Shown here: piece by piece, positions 5,372 to 5,690 of the stretch
Layout of the letters: the number at the start of each line of letters is the position of its first letter
How positions within the stretch are numbered: the stretch's first letter is position 1
NCBI GenBank assembly: GCA_027033675.1
Contig: JALVKZ010000054.1
Coordinates: 1-5,690, forward strand
Direction: 5' to 3'
DNA: 5,690 nt
Source of the DNA: Pyrodictiaceae archaeon
GTDB lineage: Archaea; Thermoproteota; Thermoprotei_A; Sulfolobales; Pyrodictiaceae
The notes under the pieces: generated by a model
Told to the model about the DNA's origin: nothing
The model's database searches: none
The model's input: only the letters and a program-made list of their open reading frames with translations
Translations under genes and position numbers: made by a program

Positions 5372-5410
5372 TATGTAACATTTGTTTTTACATAATTATT
5401 TTATTTTAAG
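5372..5410 (+). promoter_or_regulatory. AT-rich terminator/promoter segment with inverted repeat
   Basis: TATGTAA (5372-5378) and TTACATA (5388-5394) form a perfect 7-bp inverted repeat with a 9-base T-rich spacer (CATTTGTTT), followed by TAATTATTTTATTTTAAG. The T-runs can end the transcript of the 57-residue gene, and the ATTTTATTTTAAG stretch is a good TATA-type box for the gene at 5441: a start site about 25 bases further on would give a leader of roughly 10-15 bases. This is the most AT-rich stretch of the window. Confidence 0.5.
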
Positions 5411-5440
5411 TTAAGAACAGACACAACGTGGACGATCAAG

Positions 5441-5690
5441 ATGCCGCTTAGTCTACGCATACGCATAGAGATTGATGGCAAGATTAGCGAGGTTGACCTA
5501 TCTAGCTCGGTGCTCGAGTTCAACTGGAGAGTAGACGAATATGAGGGCAAAGCGCACCTGCAGAGCGGTGTCCTCGAGATAATTGTCGAGAAGTTTCCTC
5601 TACGACTACTAGCTAATCCCTCTAAGGCTGTTCAGTTACTCAAAGCTGTCCGGGACCTTGCTAGGGCTTTATCCGAGTCACTAGGGATAG
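5441..5690 (+). CDS. Protein of unknown function (3' partial)
   Basis: An open frame runs from ATG 5441 to the window end without a stop (83 full codons). I do not recognise it. The N-terminus is strand-rich and charged (LSLRIRIEIDGKISEVDLSSS, in which hydrophobic and charged residues alternate), then VLEFNWRVDEYEGKAHLQSGVLEIIVEK. A leucine- and alanine-rich helical part follows (LRLLANPSKAVQLLKAVRDLARALSESLG, about 54-82). No cysteines, signal peptide or membrane segment are visible. Codon use matches the neighbours, and a TATA-like box ends about 30 bases before the ATG. There is no Shine-Dalgarno, so a leaderless or near-leaderless transcript is likely. The GTG at 5428 is out of frame and stops quickly. 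The opening strands resemble those of the preceding small protein in pattern (IKINMEANID and LRIRIEIDGK), which could mean a related domain or simply two beta-rich starts. Confidence 0.65.
   Translation, partial: MPLSLRIRIEIDGKISEVDLSSSVLEFNWRVDEYEGKAHLQSGVLEIIVEKFPLRLLANPSKAVQLLKAVRDLARALSESLGI

Noticed and set aside
1..5690. CRISPR array, insertion sequence or integrase attachment site
   Set aside because: No regularly spaced repeats, transposase frames, long terminal inverted repeats or tRNA ends were seen; codon use is uniform throughout.

Overview
The window looks like chromosomal DNA of a hyperthermophilic archaeon, most likely a Thermoproteota (Crenarchaeota) member near Desulfurococcales/Pyrodictiaceae. 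This is inferred from the strong use of AGG/AGA and ATA codons, perfect archaeal Shine-Dalgarno octamers and nonamers (GGAGGTGA type), short T-rich presumed terminators, TATA-like AT boxes about 20-60 bases before starts, and compact gene packing with all genes on the + strand. The species cannot be fixed from the sequence alone.

Layout. Bases 1-606 hold the 3' part of a small molybdopterin-dependent, sulfite-oxidase-fold oxidoreductase. It overlaps by 4 bases (GTGA) a YfcE/MJ0936-type metallophosphoesterase (603-1352), so these two look like an operon. A 130-base gap with a pyrimidine tract, a small hairpin and TATA-like elements leads into a two-gene iron-sulfur assembly operon: sufC (ATPase, 1483-2226) and sufB (scaffold, 2234-3565). 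The sufC stop codon lies inside the sufB Shine-Dalgarno. No sufD follows. A T-rich terminator and a 197-base gap with a striking 36-base hairpin/palindrome precede a 438-residue membrane transporter of the ArsB/NhaD (ion transporter) superfamily (3763-5079). The last part carries a 57-residue protein of unknown function (5175-5348) with a perfect 9-base Shine-Dalgarno. A second unrecognised gene (5441 to the window end) starts after an AT-rich terminator/promoter segment and seems nearly leaderless.

How the genes work together. SufB and SufC should form a SufBC complex that builds Fe-S clusters using ATP. The absence of SufD here, together with a SufB that has only two cysteines (both at the known functional positions) and a SufC with none, suggests a minimal SufBC machine. 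The molybdoenzyme and phosphoesterase, the transporter and the small proteins have no demonstrable functional link to it beyond being neighbours. No mobile element, CRISPR array, tRNA or rRNA was seen.
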